A stretch of DNA of 64,000 nucleotides from Linnemannia hyalina (taxonomy: Eukaryota; Mortierellomycota; Mortierellomycetes; Mortierellales; Mortierellaceae), in NCBI GenBank assembly GCA_019671135.1, contig JAHRHY010000006.1, positions 868,001-932,000 of the forward strand, read 5' to 3'. Positions 1-12,507 of the stretch are shown piece by piece (position 1 is the first letter of the stretch; every line of letters starts with the position of its first letter). The position numbers and the translations under genes are program-made. The notes below the pieces were generated by a model. That model did not search any database. It was not told the origin of the DNA and saw only the letters and a program-made list of their open reading frames with translations.

Positions 1-245
1 ATGCGGATAGAGGGGTTTCTTTGGAAGAGGGCGTTGGTTACTGCCGAAGTAGGGGAAGGAGTGGTAGAGGTAGGAGCTGTTGTTGTCGTAGTTGTTGTTG
101 TGGTAGTGGGTGAAGTAGAGGGGTGGGAGGAAGAAGAGGGAGGAGTGATTGTCGAAGCAAGAGTTTTTGTTGGTGTCATTGCTACTGTGGCATTAGCCTT
201 GGAGGGAGTGGGAGTTGGGGTTGGGGCAGGGAGGTGCGTAGTCAT
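1..245 (-). CDS. 5' end of a gene with a Ser/Thr/Pro-rich N-terminus (partial)
   Basis: The reverse strand is open from an ATG at 243-245 to the left edge, about 81 codons. It begins MTTHLPAPTPTPTPSK and continues with Ser/Thr/Pro-rich sequence that includes a run of ten threonines. This low-complexity style matches the N-termini of other genes in the window, such as the glycolipid-binding and MIT proteins. On the reverse strand the DNA upstream of the ATG is pyrimidine-rich for several hundred bases, as before most start codons here. The plus-strand frame over the same DNA is only its shadow (poly-valine). The functional part lies outside the window, so no function can be given. Confidence 0.55.
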   Translation of the reverse strand, partial: MTTHLPAPTPTPTPSKANATVAMTPTKTLASTITPPSSSSHPSTSPTTTTTTTTTTAPTSTTPSPTSAVTNALFQRNPSIR

Positions 246-1058
246 TGTGTTTCCAGGCGGGTCTGTCCGTGTGTGTATGTTTGTTGAATGAGAGAGTGCA
301 GGATCGAGGCGAAACAAGAAAGAAGAAAATAATAAGCGTGGAAAGATGGAAGGAAGGAAGGAAGGAATCAGGAGTGGAAGTGAGGTGGAGTGAAGGGGAG
401 TGAGGAGAAGGAAAAATAAAATGGTGGGGAGAGAGGAGTGAAGAGAACAAGAACGAGTGGGCTGTTGTGGAAGTGAGTGAGTGGAATGCGAGTCTGTGGC
501 TGAAAAAGAAAAAGAAAACGAAGCGACACAGACACACGTTCTTTTGATAGAGTGGTCAAAGTAGAAGAAAGCAATGCAAAGAAAGACAAGCGACACACTC
601 TCCTACAGCCCGTCGCATTCATGCCATTCGCTCATTGCCCTATCAATGCCACATAGAAACCATGTTCTTTTTCTTGGTGGGTCATGCTGGAATGTGGTGC
701 TCAGTCTGTCTGACCAACGGTCTTCTGCTCGAATAAGAAGGCATCCCCCTTTGTTCTTTATTTTTGCGCCACAGTCAAAGACACAACGGGACATGACCCT
801 TCCTTGCCTCCTATCGTCATACAGACCACCAGCTAAAAGTCGACCGCTCTTGCACCCCATCCTCCTTTTTTTTCCATACCTCAAACAACCACAAGCACAA
901 TATCATTCGATGCGCACGCACGCACATCTCTTTGTTCTTTCCTCAAGACACAGGACATCCAATCAAAACGCGCCTCATTTCACATATCATTCGTCACATC
1001 TCTGATCAATTATATTCAGGTAAGATAGACAACACATGGCAGAGAGAGAAAGAAACAA
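246..1058. other. intergenic: promoter side of the left-edge gene
   Basis: No gene is seen. The reverse strand is strongly C/T-rich (about 300-560), with a short GAAG microsatellite near 346-366 on the plus strand. This looks like the leader and promoter of the gene starting at 245. The remainder is 3' flank of the DUF3712-like gene. Confidence 0.5.
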
Positions 1059-2651
1059 CTAGAAAGACAGAGTGAGCTGGATCTTGACTGGAGCAAAGGC
1101 ATCGGCAATGACCTTGTTCTTGGATGACTCAGAAAATCCCTCCAACACCACCACGTTACCATTGCTCTTCAAAGCATTAAAGAATACCGTCTCGTCGCTC
1201 CCCTTCGCCGTCAGAGTCACCTGCAACAGATTGTCGCCAGGTGCCAGTCGAACATCCTTCGTAGTTGAAACCCCGAGATCAACACGGCTAGCCCCCGTTC
1301 CCGTAACCGTGTTGAAGCTCAGGTCACCCACCGCAATGCTAATCTGCGAAGGAATTGTGATCTTGACCTCAAAGTTGAACAAAAACATCTTGTTGGCGTC
1401 CCAGCTGTTGTCCGTGGTCCTCCTAACAAAGGAGGCGGAGGACAACCCATTGAGACCTCCCAACGACGCCTTGGACGAGAAACCAACCCCAGGAAGAGTG
1501 GTGATCTTTTGTCCAAAAGGCAGGGACAGGGTAAAGTTGGCATCGACGGTGCCTTTGAGAATGAACCCCTGTGTAGTCGAGCTCATGATCACCGATGTAA
1601 TGAACTTTGAGAATGCGGCCTGCTGCTCTGGAATGATCTTGAGCGCACATTCTTCAACCGTGGTTGTCATGACATTCATGTTGTCCACGGTTGCAGAGGA
1701 CCAAGGGGTGCCAAAGGTAGCCATGTCCACCGTGTTATCCTGTTGGAACGTATCGGTCAGCGAACAAAGCGAGTGTTAGAACATGACTTTTGCTGGAGGA
1801 AAAAATGACAACATTTGAGCTCAAAAAGCATTCATCTCTTACATTGAGGATCATCTAAGACAACGGATACAGAGCATGAGAAAGTACGAGAGAGAGAGAG
1901 AAGTAGAGAAAGTATGAGATGGAGTGTGTAGAAGGGAGGATAAGGAAGAAGAATGTAAAAGGTAACAGGTGTATGTATGTGAGAGAGAGACGATTACACT
2001 ATTAGAACTGCATAAAAAGAACGAGTCTCGTTCGCTACAAAAAACAGAGTGTACAACGCTGAAATGTGTTAGAACTTACGACTTCTCTGGTGCCAGTGAT
2101 AGGGAAACTGAGTGGGAAGGGACCAGGAATCTTAGCGAGCTGCACTTTGAGACCCTTGGACGAAACTTTCGCCGCCAATGGGTCGGGGCCAGTAAAGTCA
2201 AGGAGCAACGAATCGAGCGAGATGGACACCACAGCACCCACATCGGCCTGATAAAGGAAATGAAGCGCGAGAAAGAAATCAACAAGGCGCGTTCGATTGC
2301 TCGGCGACAGTGAGAGAAGAAAAAGGCTACAGTAACCAACATGCGTGTGTGTAGAACATAATCAAAACTTACAGCCATGTCCGTTTTACAAGTTTCGGTT
2401 TGCGACCCTAAAGTAACATACCTATCAGTTAAGAAGACGAAGAATAGACGAGTGTAATTTTCGGTAAGCGTAATATCCAGGCTATTCTGGCAGCATTGAT
2501 CAGGCATTGTTGGACATGTTGCGACTTACACTGCGGCACAGGAAGCAGAAGCATGGAATGAAGTGGCCCGCTTCGAATGCATGGGGACTGCATTGACATT
2601 GGCGGCGAAGGCAGAAATACCGAGTACGAACGGGATGAGAACGAGCTTCAT
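1059..2651 (-). CDS. secreted DUF3712-like protein, 339 aa
   Basis: Four exons on the reverse strand join in frame: 2651-2530, 2421-2373 (49 nt), 2247-2080 and 1739-1059. All three introns are GT-AG. Residues 1-21 (MKLVLIPFVLGISAFAANVNA) form a clear signal peptide, followed by a KR pair that could be a processing site. The rest (about residues 55-339) is rich in alternating hydrophobic/polar strands, with Gly and Thr, as in the LEA/DUF3712-like beta-sandwich proteins that are abundant in fungi. There is no C-terminal membrane segment or obvious GPI signal, so a soluble secreted or wall-associated protein is likely. The molecular role is unknown. The family call rests on overall pattern rather than a diagnostic motif; the exon structure and signal peptide are firmer than the name. 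Confidence 0.75.
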
Positions 2652-2935
2652 GGTGTGTTTTGTTGTAGAGATTAGGGTTTGGAAAGAGGAGAGCTGAAGG
2701 GAGCAGAGTTGAAGAACAAAAAAAGAAGAGAGGTATAAAAACGAAAAGAAAGATACCCCTCCTTTGCTGTTTGTGGGTATCTTGATCTCTTTTCAAGCGC
2801 ACAACCCCTTGCCTCCTTGCCTCCTTGATTTTTTTCTTTTTTGCCTATACGCGCGGTGGGGGCCTGGAACTGAAAGGATGTATGGGCGAGCAATAGTCCT
2901 TTGGGGACAGTGATATGGCCATAGTTTAGACACCC

Positions 2936-3085
2936 GTAGTTTTCCTTCACCTCTCGCAGCAAATGAGGATGGACTCCTAGATCTTTCAGTTCCATGAGTT
3001 TCTCTCTTTTTTCTGTTTAGACCTGTAGTTTTCCTTCACCCCTCGCAGCAAATGAGGAAGGACTCCTAGATCTTTTAGTCCCATG
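2936..3085. repeat. two-copy direct repeat, 89-base period
   Basis: A block of about 61 bases beginning gtagttttccttcac (2936) recurs at 3025 with few changes. It includes cgcagcaaatgagga and ctcctagatctttcag/ctcctagatcttttag. The copies are separated by T-rich sequence, giving an 89-base period. No other copy was noticed in the window. It lies upstream of the DUF3712-like gene and is not obviously coding. Confidence 0.85.
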
Positions 3086-4308
3086 GTTTTTTTTTCTTGT
3101 TTCTTTCGATGTGTCCCTTTTTGAAGGAGAGCGCGACGGCGAGTTGATAGTAAGAATCATGTAAGTGCAAGAGGGGCAAATGTCAGGAACTGAGGTGGCG
3201 GAACAATGGCCGCATAGACATACGAAGTGAACCATATACGACCCATTACCTGGCCCTCAAATGCCTATCCTAAGTTCGTTGACTTGTCAATGCCTTAGCC
3301 CTCAAACTTGCAGCGATTTTTTTATTTTTGCCCCATTCCAAGAACCTATCCCATTCAACTTCGGCTGTTTTTTCGCCCCAGATTTTTTCTATTCGATCAA
3401 CATGTAGCGGGCAGCCATCGATGCGATCTATGTGTCCAATTCGATCAAAAAATGGTCTCTGTCCACAGCTAACCCTTCGAGGATAGCAGCATTGCTGTTC
3501 GGCATCCAAAAGGATGAGAAAACGCGATGAATACAGATTTATTGAAACTAGCATGGGTCGCAGGAGAGAAAATAACCAAGGGGGTGGGTGCATTACAAAA
3601 AAAAAGATATAGGTTGAAACGGTAGAAGCAATGCGGGACGTTTTCCGCTAGATTGGTTGCGACTCTCAACTGCTTTTAGTTCTTTATCCTTAATATTATA
3701 CGAGAGCCCAAAGAAGAGAAAGAGAAGAGAGAAGAAAGAGAAAGAGAGGCACAATGCCGACTTCAGAACTATTGCCCACCTTTCATCAAGATTCCACGTG
3801 TATGGGGTTTATGTGTGTCCATGCGCAAATGCCGTCAGGTACAAAAAAAGGGAGATTTTTGTCCTCAAGGACTAATTGGTCTCTCCTATCAGATCCATTG
3901 TAAACTATACCCACACTGTGAAGTGTTGAGTATGAAAAACGGTGCAGTACCGAGCGTCCATTGCTTTGTGCTCGAGATGTATGTCCCCCCTTAGACAAAC
4001 ATATTTTCTGTAGGCTGATCACTTCATATTAAGCCACATTGCTATAAAATTTTCGCGCAGGAAAAAACCCAACACAAAAAAACATGAACCCCAATTCTTG
4101 CTTTGGCGGTCTTTGCCACGATCACATCCATGAACCTCTTCCTTGCCCACGCCCTGCCAGTACCACCGTACCACCATAACAAAGATTAATTGCCTTTGTG
4201 AAGACAAAGTCGTTGGCAACGATGACAACTACAGCAACAACAACGGTTTAACCTCTGAAAGGCACGATCACCGTTGGCATCGGAAAATTGTTGGGAAACC
4301 ATCTAAAG

Positions 4309-4686
4309 ATGAAACTGCTCTCTCGTCCTAGTCCTCTGATTCCTGCTCCCCTTCCTCCTGTTATTCCTGTCCTACAAGCATCCAAGGCGCAAGTTCATCC
4401 TCCTCCGACTCCTGTCCTTGTCTTTCCAAGTTATAAACGACCAACGCCACCAGCTCCTTAGGAGCCAACCCCTCCTGCTTGTGAACAACCAACCCCTCCA
4501 GTCGATGAACAACCCACTCCTCCTGCTCCTCAAGAGCCAGCCTTGTCAGGAGATCAAACCCCTGAACTACAACCTCAACAAATTGCCAAGCGTGAACAAG
4601 CTCCAGCCGCTGACTGTCAACCACCTCAGAACCCCGAGCGCGAACGACCTCCAGCCTTTGAACTACAACCGTCCCAAAACTCATGA
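4309..4686 (+). pseudogene. proline-rich ORF interrupted by an in-frame TAG
   Basis: Starting at ATG 4309 one frame reads 50 codons of Pro-rich sequence (such as PSPLIPAPLPPVIPVLQ), meets TAG at 4459-4461, and continues for 74 codons in the same frame to TGA at 4684-4686. Both halves share the same composition. The second half holds three near-repeats of the type ACEQPTPP / VDEQPTPP / APQEPA, then Gln/Pro/Glu-rich sequence. The continuity across the stop suggests one former (or spliced) reading frame. It could be an eroded gene end, the last exon of an unseen gene, or chance. No upstream exon could be joined. Other frames here are shadows. Confidence 0.35.
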
Positions 4687-6307
4687 GTAGAACATTGGTT
4701 CTTGTGTCGCTTTAAACTGTTCCTAGCTTGGAGTGATATATAATGTTACTTTTTTTTTCTTCTTTACGTTCTTTACTCTGTCCACTTATTCTCACTCTCT
4801 CGTATATATCTCCTGTCTTCTTCTTCCACTTTTTTTTCCACACTTGCCTACCTTTTTATACCCTAATAATATCCTTTTTGAGATTACTGGCGCGCAACAA
4901 TGATTGCTTGTAGTTTTTGTGGATCAATCCAAACAGTTTATTCTCTCTGGGCGATGGGGAAAAAAGAAAAGAAAATAGGCTAAAAGAGCAAGAGACCGCA
5001 GCCAGGCTCAATAAGTTGGACTGAGACACTTACTCTCCCATTGTACTGATAGATAAGACTTATTAGAGAAGAGGGAAGTAATTGCTCGCTTCTGGAATGC
5101 AATTAGAAACAGCGCCGTTGTTTGCGGGTAGAGGCCTGTGTTTTTATGAACAAACAAAGTGTACTTTTCGTCTTTTCCAGTTAACCAAAACATTATCATT
5201 CCTTGAATAGATGTTGGTCGAACTCGAGCGTTGGCGGTGGGAAAGGGACTAGACATGAAACATCGACCTCCAGGTCTTGCCTGTTGAGGAGGGTACAACT
5301 CCTTTTTTTTGAACCTACACAGGGAGATCGTTGAATAAAGTCGCGTCTTTGCTCGTCTGTCCTGTTACATGCAAGCTGAGAAGGCGGTGCGTGTTAACCA
5401 TAACCGAGGGACACATAAGGTTACTTCTATATGTGTTTGATTGATAGGATAAGACGTGTTTGAAATAAGCTGGACTGCGTTTGATCCCTTGGACGCGAAC
5501 ATTCTGAGACAAATGCGTTCTATTGCGAGAACGCGTTTTACCAGCATCAACGATATAACGGCGAAGTGTTGTGGCACTCATCAAGAAGGACAGGTGTAAA
5601 TACCCCCCCCCCCTCATCTCTCCCCACTTTCTTTCTTTTTCTTCTTTCATGCCCTCTTCCTTCCATTTTTTCCACCCTTATTCTATACTATGCCACACGT
5701 TCTTTTCTTCTATTTACTATCTTGGTTCTCCTACCCTCTTATGCCTCGACCCCTGTGTGACTCAAGCCCCGCCACTTACCCCCACTCATCCAATACTTGA
5801 GTCGTTATGAAAGAAAGCTTCTTCACCAACCAACCAACCAACGCCTACAAACATGACCAACCCTCCCCGTCACTTGCGACGAGTTCGGAACAAGGAGGGG
5901 AGAGAGAAGAAACATACGATTGGACGAGCATCAACGAGGGCATGAGGAACTAATACCAGTAAACATGTCTTTTATGAAATAAAAGTAACTACGAACAAGG
6001 GATCTGACTAAGGTTTGGTATTTGTAATGAAGTGGTTGCTTCTGGTGTGAAAAAAAAAAAAAAAAGAACCTGAACATCGCCTTTGCATTCCAAGGAGGGA
6101 GGGGGGGGGGGTTCATGTGGGTGAATAAGGTTATCAGCGTGTTTCATTTCATTTTTGATTTTTCAAATTCACAGCGTGCTGAACCAACATTCCTCTCTCA
6201 TTAAACTCACAATAGCAAAGATAGCAAAGGTGGCCAAATGCTTTTTTTTTTTTTTATCCCTTGCCTCGTTGGCCTCTATTTATATGTTTTGTAGGGAGGT
6301 TGATAGA

Positions 6308-6344
6308 TTTTTTTTTTTTTTTTTTTTTTTTTTTGGGGGGGGGG
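6308..6344 (+). repeat. T27 followed by G10 homopolymers
   Basis: Twenty-seven consecutive T bases (6308-6334) abut ten G bases (6335-6344). Lengths at such sites often vary between sequencing reads, so the exact counts are uncertain. Confidence 0.8.
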
Positions 6345-7359
6345 TTAGGCCGAGTTTGATGGGCACAGTGTCGCCTGTCGTCAATGTAAGTTGATGTAGC
6401 TTCACTTTAGAAAGACATTGTCATACAATCAAACAAGCAAGAAAAAAAAAACGTAAACAAAAAGCAAACTACGCGCAACAAAAAAAATAAATAATAATCG
6501 GCACCGATGTTTGTGTCTAGCATCATTCCATGCTTGACACGGTACGGGAAACCTTTTGCGCCCTTTTATCCTTTTGTTTGTCAGTTTAAAAAGATGTTCT
6601 CAGGAGAAGGGGAAGGAAGGGATCAATGTTCTTCAGGTGAAGAAAAAAGAAGCAGCGCGACGTTATGCACGTTTGGGGATCTCCTCAAACAATAACAAGC
6701 AGCAGGGAACAACGTAGTGTAAACACAGAAGCAAATAACGCGGAATTTTTGTTTTTCGTGATGCTAACACATGTTAGGTGCAGTAGTACTTACTTGTAAA
6801 CAGAAGAGGTGGAAGCATGGCGATAGTGTGTGTTTGTGTGTGTGAAAGGAAGGTGTAGATCAAATATTTCATGGCAAAGAAGGGAAGGACACGTACATTT
6901 GTGCGTGTTGCACCCACATACTCTGGTGAAATAAATGTTTTGCTGATGTGGAACAGCAACTATCTCTGGCCTGAGTGCGGCGTCTGAATTGTATTGCCCC
7001 ATGCGAAGGAACTGAAGTCCACTCGATTCGTTTTTTTTGTGAGCGTAAACTAATATGCCCCTGTTCATTCAATTATTTCATTCACAAGAAAAACACTCAG
7101 AACAGCGCAACAGCATGTCATTGGGGGTATTTTTTTTTGGTAAAAAGAAAAACGAACAAGGATTGTCTCCTTGCCAGTGCTTCTTTTATTAGTATTTCAA
7201 AGTTTTTTGAGTTATTGAAAAATTGATTCCATCAAGTTGAACTCTGTGAGAAAAAGATAATCCCACAAAAAAGGTTAGAGGCTCGCAAGAAGCCTCAAGA
7301 AAGAAGGTTGCCGGGGAGGATGGAAAGGAAGGTCCCAGGGAAAAGAAGCAAGAACTTCT

Positions 7360-7961
7360 TTAAGGGCAGGTGACGGCGGTGACGGTAGCAGTCTGGCAGA
7401 AGATGACTCCACCGTCGCCGTTGGTGGCAGTGATGGTGAGGGCAACTCCGATCTATTGGGTTCGAGAAAGGTACAGGGTTTCAGGGTTTGGAGTATGGGT
7501 TTTATGAATGGGGTTAGCCAACATGTAGGGCCATGTCTTGTACGCGTTGTTGCTCACTTATTACTTTCTTGGTTACATGGGTGGGAGAGAGAGTAATGAC
7601 TTACGTTTGGGGGAGCGTTCGGCTTGACCAAGATGCAGGCGGTGACCTGGGTGGTGGTGATTGGGACGGGGCAGGCGTGTCCGGATGCACCAAGAACAGC
7701 GCAAAGGTCTTGGTTGTCAGTGTAGACGAGACGACCAAGGTAACGACCAGTGATGGCAAGGGTAGCATCACCATCGATGGGGGTGGTTGAGGTACCGGTG
7801 ATGGTGGCGCAGACGTTCTTGTTGATGCACAAGGGGTAAGGGTCGAGGGTGAGGCTGGACACGGTCATCTGGGGAGCGGCAGCGCAGTTGGTGAAGGCGG
7901 GCGACTGGGCGTTGACGACCGAGGCGGCAACGAGGGCAACGAAGGCGGCGATGAACTTCAT
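7360..7961 (-). CDS. ML-domain secreted lipid-binding protein, 149 aa
   Basis: Two exons, 7961-7605 and 7452-7360, joined by a GT-AG intron in phase 0. The product starts with a signal peptide (MKFIAAFVALVAASVVNA). The mature part shows the features of the MD-2-related lipid-recognition (ML) family: eight cysteines able to form up to four disulfides, including the PLCINKNVC and SGHACPV segments, and a small all-beta size. The fungal relatives are NPC2/phosphatidylglycerol-phosphatidylinositol transfer-type proteins, which bind sterols or phospholipids in vacuoles or outside the cell. The lipid cannot be read from sequence. A TATA box lies 98 bases upstream of the ATG. Confidence in the gene is high, in the ligand low. 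Confidence 0.85.
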
Positions 7962-8058
7962 GGTTGGAGGTCTTGATTGGGGGTTTTGTTGGGTGGAAGA
8001 GGAGGAGAGGCTTGAGGGATGAGGATAAAAAGAGAAAATTACGGAACGAAGAGGCGTC

Positions 8059-8066
8059 CTTTTATA
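8059..8066 (-). promoter_or_regulatory. TATA box of the ML-domain gene
   Basis: TATAAAAG on the reverse strand, about 100 bases upstream of the ATG at 7961 and followed by pyrimidine-rich sequence. The position fits a strong, focused core promoter. Confidence 0.6.
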
Positions 8067-11000
8067 CAAGAAAAGGAGAGTTGAGGGTTAAAGAATGGGA
8101 GTGAAAATGGATTACGATCGACCATTGTCCCCCTTCCTTGACATTAATCATGACAAAGAGTAATTGTCCAAGAAGACCGTTTGTTTGTTGTCTGGAGCAG
8201 TCATGGAGAAACGAGACGAAAGTAGGAAGGAAGAGAAGGGGGTTAGTCAATTGTTGAAGGCGCAAACAACGGGAGGATGGTCGCAAAGAAAGAGAGACAG
8301 AGCCGTCAAGTAAACAATGCACCTCGTCCACCCTCATATCGGATTGCTTGCTGCTCCCTCTTGCATCTGTTTCCTTTGTGCTTCGTCGAGTTTCTACGCG
8401 TTTTAGAATTTGTAATGGGAAGGGGGCAGGGCGCATGTCTTTCGATCGTTGTCAGATGGTGCCCCGAGTCGAGCTACAAACAAACCAAGCAACAAACATG
8501 AAGAAAAACAATAATACGAGTGCACAAATAATGGAGCAGGAAGCAAAACAGCAGGCGTAAAGAATAAAAAGGAGTACAAAGCTGATTGAATGAATTAGGC
8601 GGAATAGAGAGAATAGATGCAAGGGAGTCATACATGGGCGGGTTGAGAGAATGGGATGTTTGTCGTCAGTAATTGGGCGGTTGGATGCGCCCCGGATAAT
8701 CGGCGAGAAAAAAGCACAAACAGAAAAAACGAGAACGATGAGCCAACATACGGCTCATGTAAAGTTTACTTTTAGTTGTCTCTTCGTCTCCTTTGTCTGT
8801 ATCTCAAGCATTGCGCTACCCTCTTCCTGTTGTTCTTCTATCCCATTCATACAGAGCACGAACACACGCACAAGCACGCATAAAGAACGTTGCGCACTTT
8901 CTCTTTCTCTTACCCTTTCACCTTACTTTGGTAACCATCTAGATAATAGTGTTACATTCAGTATTCCTTGTAGTGCATCGCTTGTGCACACAACAAAATG
9001 TAATTGTCAACAGCTACAATTATGCTGTATAAAGTGGCTACAAAATAAATGAGAACGAAGACACTACAGCGGCAACAAAATACATAACGTAATGCTCCCT
9101 TGAATTGACCATACTCCTTCATTTCGACTCTGGTACAGCGAGGACCCGGAAGCAAAGCTACAATCGAAGACAGGGGCATGGCATTGAGACACACGCATAA
9201 GTATCAAGCGTAACAACAACAAAAAAAACAAATAAAAAGAAGTGATAACAATGTTTTTAAAGTCTTTGGCTCAAGCTCTTGAAAGGATGGTGGATGAACT
9301 CTTTTTCTAGCGCCTAGATCCCCGAGTTTCACTTTGGTTGTCGTTGTTGTTTTATGTTCGCTATTGTTTTCCTTTCTTTCATTTCTTCGTCGTCATGATA
9401 CGTCGGGTGAGAGAAAACAACATAACCGCCACGGTAAATATTACTCGTTGTTGAACATCATAGTCTTCCGTAACAAAAAAAAACGTTATGAACAAATGGT
9501 CAAAAGTCGAACCTGAAGAGGCATGCATTTACGATGGTCAATAATTCATCCATGACGCGTGTCAATGACATGAACCTGTTCGTTGTCATTCGCCTGTTGT
9601 TGACACCACATACCATTCCTATTTCTTCTCATTCCTTTTTGGTTGTTGATATCGTCACGCTCGCATTTGCCATTTGGAAAGAGAATGTGGAGGGATGAGG
9701 GATGAACAGGGGCTATTTTTTTGTTTGTTTTTCATGTTTTGGATATTTGTTTATTTTTGTCGCGGTATGCCTACCTCATAATATCCCTTGATGGGTGTTT
9801 TCCATGACAAAGCCTGCAGGTGTGTGGGAGAAAAAAATAATAAGCGCTTCATCCCTTCAATCCTTCTTTCCCCGTCTCCATCCCATCCATGGTCATGAAA
9901 TAGACAGTGGCAGTGTAAACTGACATTGTCCCTGTCCTTGTACGCCGCGAGTAATGGGCGAGAAAAGAAGGGAGAACATGTGGAGAGCATTTTTAAGCCC
10001 TTAGTTCAACCGAATAAAAGAAAAAACAAACAAATAAACAAATGGGTTAAGCAGAGGTGTTGATGAGTTCGACTTGCAGCTCTACATAAAAACACTCATG
10101 AGCCAAACAATAAAAATGTGAAGGAGAATGGGAATGGTTGCCCTACCTCGCCATCCAACGTCAGCCAACGGCTAAGCTTGTAGCTCCTCTTCGTAGACAG
10201 CGAAGGAGGCGTAGGTCGAACTATATATTTTCCACCTGTTCCTCCGCATAGTAAGACCATGAATGATGAAAAGGAAGGAAGAAAAAACGTCCGACGAGGA
10301 AAAAGTCAAGCCCATTCAGAACACATATGTATGTTGCGCTGCATGTATCCGGCGCATTCGGTTGTTTATTATCATCGCTTGTAAGTGTCTGTCGCTTTGG
10401 TGTAAACAAAACCTTGCCCTCTCCCTCCTTTTAATTCCTCTCCACCCAGTCTAACTTTGCCTGTTCCTCCATAGTATTTTTGAGAGCACTTGAAGGATTA
10501 GACGGTGGAGAAGAAAAAAAAGGGATGTGGAGGAAAAACAAGAATAAACATATCCTCGGTGTTACGATAACAACGATACGCAAACGATCCCATTCTGAGC
10601 AGTCGACTTTACAGTTTTGTTTACACTGTTTTGATCATACGGCAACAAAAACGAAAGAGAGAGGAGTGTGTGTAGCGAGAGACAAACAGTGGAAGAGGTA
10701 GGAGGGAGGAGGAGGGAGGAGAGACCATCCTTCCCATCCCTTCTTTCTTCCTCCTCCTTTTTGTGAGCCTAGAATGCAAACCATGTCCACAAAGACCCTC
10801 ATCGATACATCTCAGACAGGGAGGTCAGGCCATTTCTTTCATTTTTGTTGTTTTTGTTTCTCCACGAAGATAGGCTGTTTATCGTTGGTAGGTGTTGTTG
10901 TTTTCCCCCGACCCTGACGGAAAAGGATTACACTACAGGCAAAATAACACAAACAGGTCAAGAAGCGCGTCAGAGAGAGAGAGCAGATAAAAAACAGCGA

Positions 11001-11327
11001 AAGAGTACAGGGCTTTCGAATGTGTCTTTGTAAGCGGAATGCTCCTTAATGCAGGACAAAAACAATGGGACGTTGGACTTAGGATAGGCATTCTGAAACG
11101 ATCTCCCTCCACCACCTTTGCCTCTCTCCACTCCACACCTTAGTTCTCTCTCCTTATTTTTCTTTTGCTTTCTTGGTCTTTTCTCCACTTTGGGCTAGAC
11201 CCTGTACAAGCTCGTAAGTAGACGATTGAGAAGATTAAGAAAACGGAGAGGAGAGCTAAAGCATGAGCAACATGTGAAGGTCTAGAAGGAAGAGTATGCT
11301 GAAAACAAAAAACACTAGGTCCATCTC

Positions 11328-11355
11328 CACACACACACACACACACACACACACA
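11328..11355. repeat. (CA)14 microsatellite
   Basis: Uninterrupted CA dinucleotide run in intergenic DNA. Confidence 0.9.
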
Positions 11356-12467
11356 TGCATACACGCGTCTGGTCCCCCTGCCTACCCTAGCTTTTCTTCA
11401 TAGACGATTCTGAATGACAAATGTATAATAGTTTATCGCTCCTCCTCCACATCTACCATCTCTAGCGCCTTCTCGCGTCATTCAAAATTCTCTCGAGTAT
11501 GTAGTCCTGTTAAGCTGGTGCAGTTGTGGAAAATAGAGGCATTTTGGTTTGTGTCGTTGTGGTGAATCTTTTTTGTGAGCCCGATAAAAAAATATATTGA
11601 TAGTTTTTATTTTCCGGTGACCCTTGCGCAGGTCAAGTGCAAAGAGGAGAAACAGAGGAAGGATCTGGTAGTGGGGACAGAGCGGACAAGGAAAGGTACT
11701 GAGATAGATATGGAGGGAAGTACGCCGAGTCTCGCGAGAAGAGAAGAAGGACAATGAGTGCAATAATGAGGTGACGATTTTAACGAAAGGCGTGACACGC
11801 AACACGCAACACCAAAGTCCAGCTAGGCATGCCATAGCCAAAGGATCGTGGGCTCATAGAGCAGGTCATGACGCTTGCAGTATACGATAGCTGAGGTCAT
11901 GTCGTTCTTCTATGACATGTAAGTACCCTCTCAACTGTTGCTGACAGACAGGTGCAACACATTTGTCTCCGTCTGCATTTTGTGCAAGAGAATTGGCGGG
12001 CGCAGGCAAAGATGAGTTGTCACAATGCCAAGTATCATCAGCCAATCGCAGAGACGCTTACATGTTGCCACCAAAATAAGCATAAGATTCAGGGGGCTAG
12101 GCTGACGAACACCGTCTGACAATATCTCTTTCGCCCTTGATCCTTGGTCTGTCCGTGCTGTGTGCTCTGTCCCCCGCAAATAACAAAACTCTTCTCCTTC
12201 TCCTTCTTCTTCTTCTTCTTCTATACTTCTTCTTTTGCTTCGAGATGTTGCTGCTTACTCTATGTGGTCTCGCGGCGGAAAAGTACAACACTGACAACCC
12301 TCTTTGCCCTACTCCACTTTCTTGCCTTTCTCGCCTCGTCTTTGCCCCTTCCCTGTTTTGCCTGCAGGAGCTGTCCACATGCCTCCATGCGTCACACAAT
12401 CCCCCCTGATTTGAAAAAGAAACACCATAGAGAGTGCAAGATATTTCAGTATGGTCATCTGCCATGC

Positions 12468-12470
<3 letters not shown>

Positions 12471-12504
<34 letters not shown>
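12471..12504. repeat. (TC)17 microsatellite
   Basis: Uninterrupted TC dinucleotide run in the gene-poor stretch. A CTT-rich block lies nearby at about 12195-12235. Confidence 0.9.

Positions 12505-12507
<3 letters not shown>

Larger units (their letters stand above)
2652..7359. other. gene-poor stretch, 4.7 kb
   Basis: Apart from the direct repeat (2936-3085) and the broken proline-rich ORF (4309-4686), no coding exon was convincing on either strand. Open frames are short, lack domain-like sequence and have no matching splice sites. The DNA contains homopolymers (poly-A near 6050-6064, T27-G10 at 6308-6344) and several A/T-rich stretches. No tRNA-like A/B boxes were noticed. Confidence 0.5.

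Noticed and set aside
1..291. Plus-strand frame with a poly-valine run
   Set aside because: It is the complement of the Thr/Pro-rich start of the minus-strand gene; composition and promoter context favour the reverse strand.
4361..4684. Minus-strand 107-codon frame rich in Val, Leu and Glu
   Set aside because: It is the antisense of the proline-rich frame; its composition is explained by the plus-strand Pro/Gln codons.
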